Below are positions 12,413-12,778 of a DNA stretch of 12,778 nucleotides, one piece after another. This stretch comes from Candidatus Acidiferrum typicum (GTDB lineage: Bacteria; Acidobacteriota; Terriglobia; Acidiferrales; UBA7541), in NCBI GenBank assembly GCA_025463105.1, contig JAOAPW010000239.1:1-12778 (forward strand). Direction: 5' to 3'. The first letter of the stretch is position 1, and each line of letters starts with the position of its first letter. A model generated the notes under the pieces. That model was given only the letters and a program-made list of their open reading frames with translations, did no database searches and was not told the DNA's origin. The position numbers and the translations under genes were made by a program.

Positions 12413-12778
12413 CTACAGTAAAGTCTTGTCCCGTTGTCGAGTTACTGATTGTTTATCGGACGTATCCGCTGTGTCAACCGGGGCGCGCGCGGGCAAATCT
12501 GGCGGTGATGCAGGCTCACTGCGAACTTGATTCGCGGCGAGCGGCGCATCATTCCGGGGCGCGACGATCTGCGTTGGCGCAGGAGCGCTTGAGCGAGATG
12601 CTCGGCGTGCGGCTGCGAGGTGTGCGGCAAGCGCTTCAGGAGAGCCGTCAAAAAATCCGGTGACGATTTTCTCAACCGCGCTGACGCGTGCTTCATTGGC
12701 GCTCAGATTTGCCTGATAACGATAGGCGCGTCCGACTCTGCGGCGCGTCACGATGCCCTTGTGCGCCAGGCGATCCAT
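12413..12778 (-). CDS. BlaI/MecI/CopY-family transcriptional regulator (5'-truncated by window edge)
   Basis: The visible 121 residues are the C-terminal part; the first codon in the window is an ATG but is probably internal, since the recognition helix of the winged helix should lie before it. DRLAHKGIVTRRRVGRAYRYQANLS matches the end of the DNA-binding domain and the wing. EARVSAVEKIVTGFFDGSPEALAAHLAAAR is the dimerisation helix pair with the family FFxGSxxxLxxHL pattern. Family members repress beta-lactamase, copper or other envelope-stress genes and are often cleaved by a BlaR1/M56 protease. Residues from about 62 on are an unusual Pro/Ala-rich tail without structure, about 60 residues longer than typical. 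No effector gene is visible; the partner would lie outside the window. Confidence 0.82.
   Translation of the reverse strand: MDRLAHKGIVTRRRVGRAYRYQANLSANEARVSAVEKIVTGFFDGSPEALAAHLAAARRASRSSAPAPTQIVAPRNDAPLAANQVRSEPASPPDLPARAPVDTADTSDKQSVTRQRDKTLL

Overview
The window looks like a chromosomal segment from a soil- or sediment-type bacterium, most plausibly an acidobacterium. This rests on the gene styles (short-loop cytochrome bd subunits, an FmdB-type zinc ribbon with a Ser/Lys/Glu tail, a BlaI-type regulator), a moderately high GC content, and many small palindromic or A/T-rich tandem repeats between genes. The phylum is an inference; no rRNA or tRNA gene is present to anchor it. I see no transposase, integrase, phage gene or CRISPR array.

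Layout. Positions 1-2823 (minus strand) carry a hydantoinase/oxoprolinase pair: hyuA, followed through a 4-bp ATGA overlap by hyuB, which runs off the left edge. A repeat-rich gap (2824-3190) separates it from tsaD (3191-4393, minus), the tRNA t6A synthesis enzyme. A 608-bp gap holds one small candidate ORF with a good ribosome binding site. Then come cydB and cydA (5002-7404, minus), a two-gene cytochrome bd quinol oxidase operon. A 582-bp gap with strong hairpins separates it from the divergent trxC-type thioredoxin (7987-8436, plus) and galU (8647-9540, plus). fmdB (9767-10105, minus, TTG start) converges on galU. rsmI (10305-11168, plus) converges on dusB (11368-12375, minus), which lies downstream of the 3' part of a BlaI/CopY-family regulator gene (12413-12778, minus) that runs off the right edge.

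Function. The genes are mostly core metabolism rather than one system: three act in RNA modification (tsaD and dusB on tRNA, rsmI on 16S rRNA), one pair in microaerobic respiration, one in thiol redox, one in UDP-glucose supply, and one pair in ATP-dependent amide/hydantoin-type chemistry. Gene direction changes often, so most are probably separate transcription units; hyuAB and cydAB are the clear operons.

The most notable signal is a dispersed hairpin repeat of 33 bp. It occurs as a tandem array between rsmI and dusB, as a single copy just upstream of dusB with a compensatory base change in the stem, and as an expanded 60-bp copy lying in frame inside tsaD, where it encodes about 20 extra residues of this normally conserved, usually essential enzyme. 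The extra 27 bp in that copy resemble yet another hairpin found between trxC and galU.
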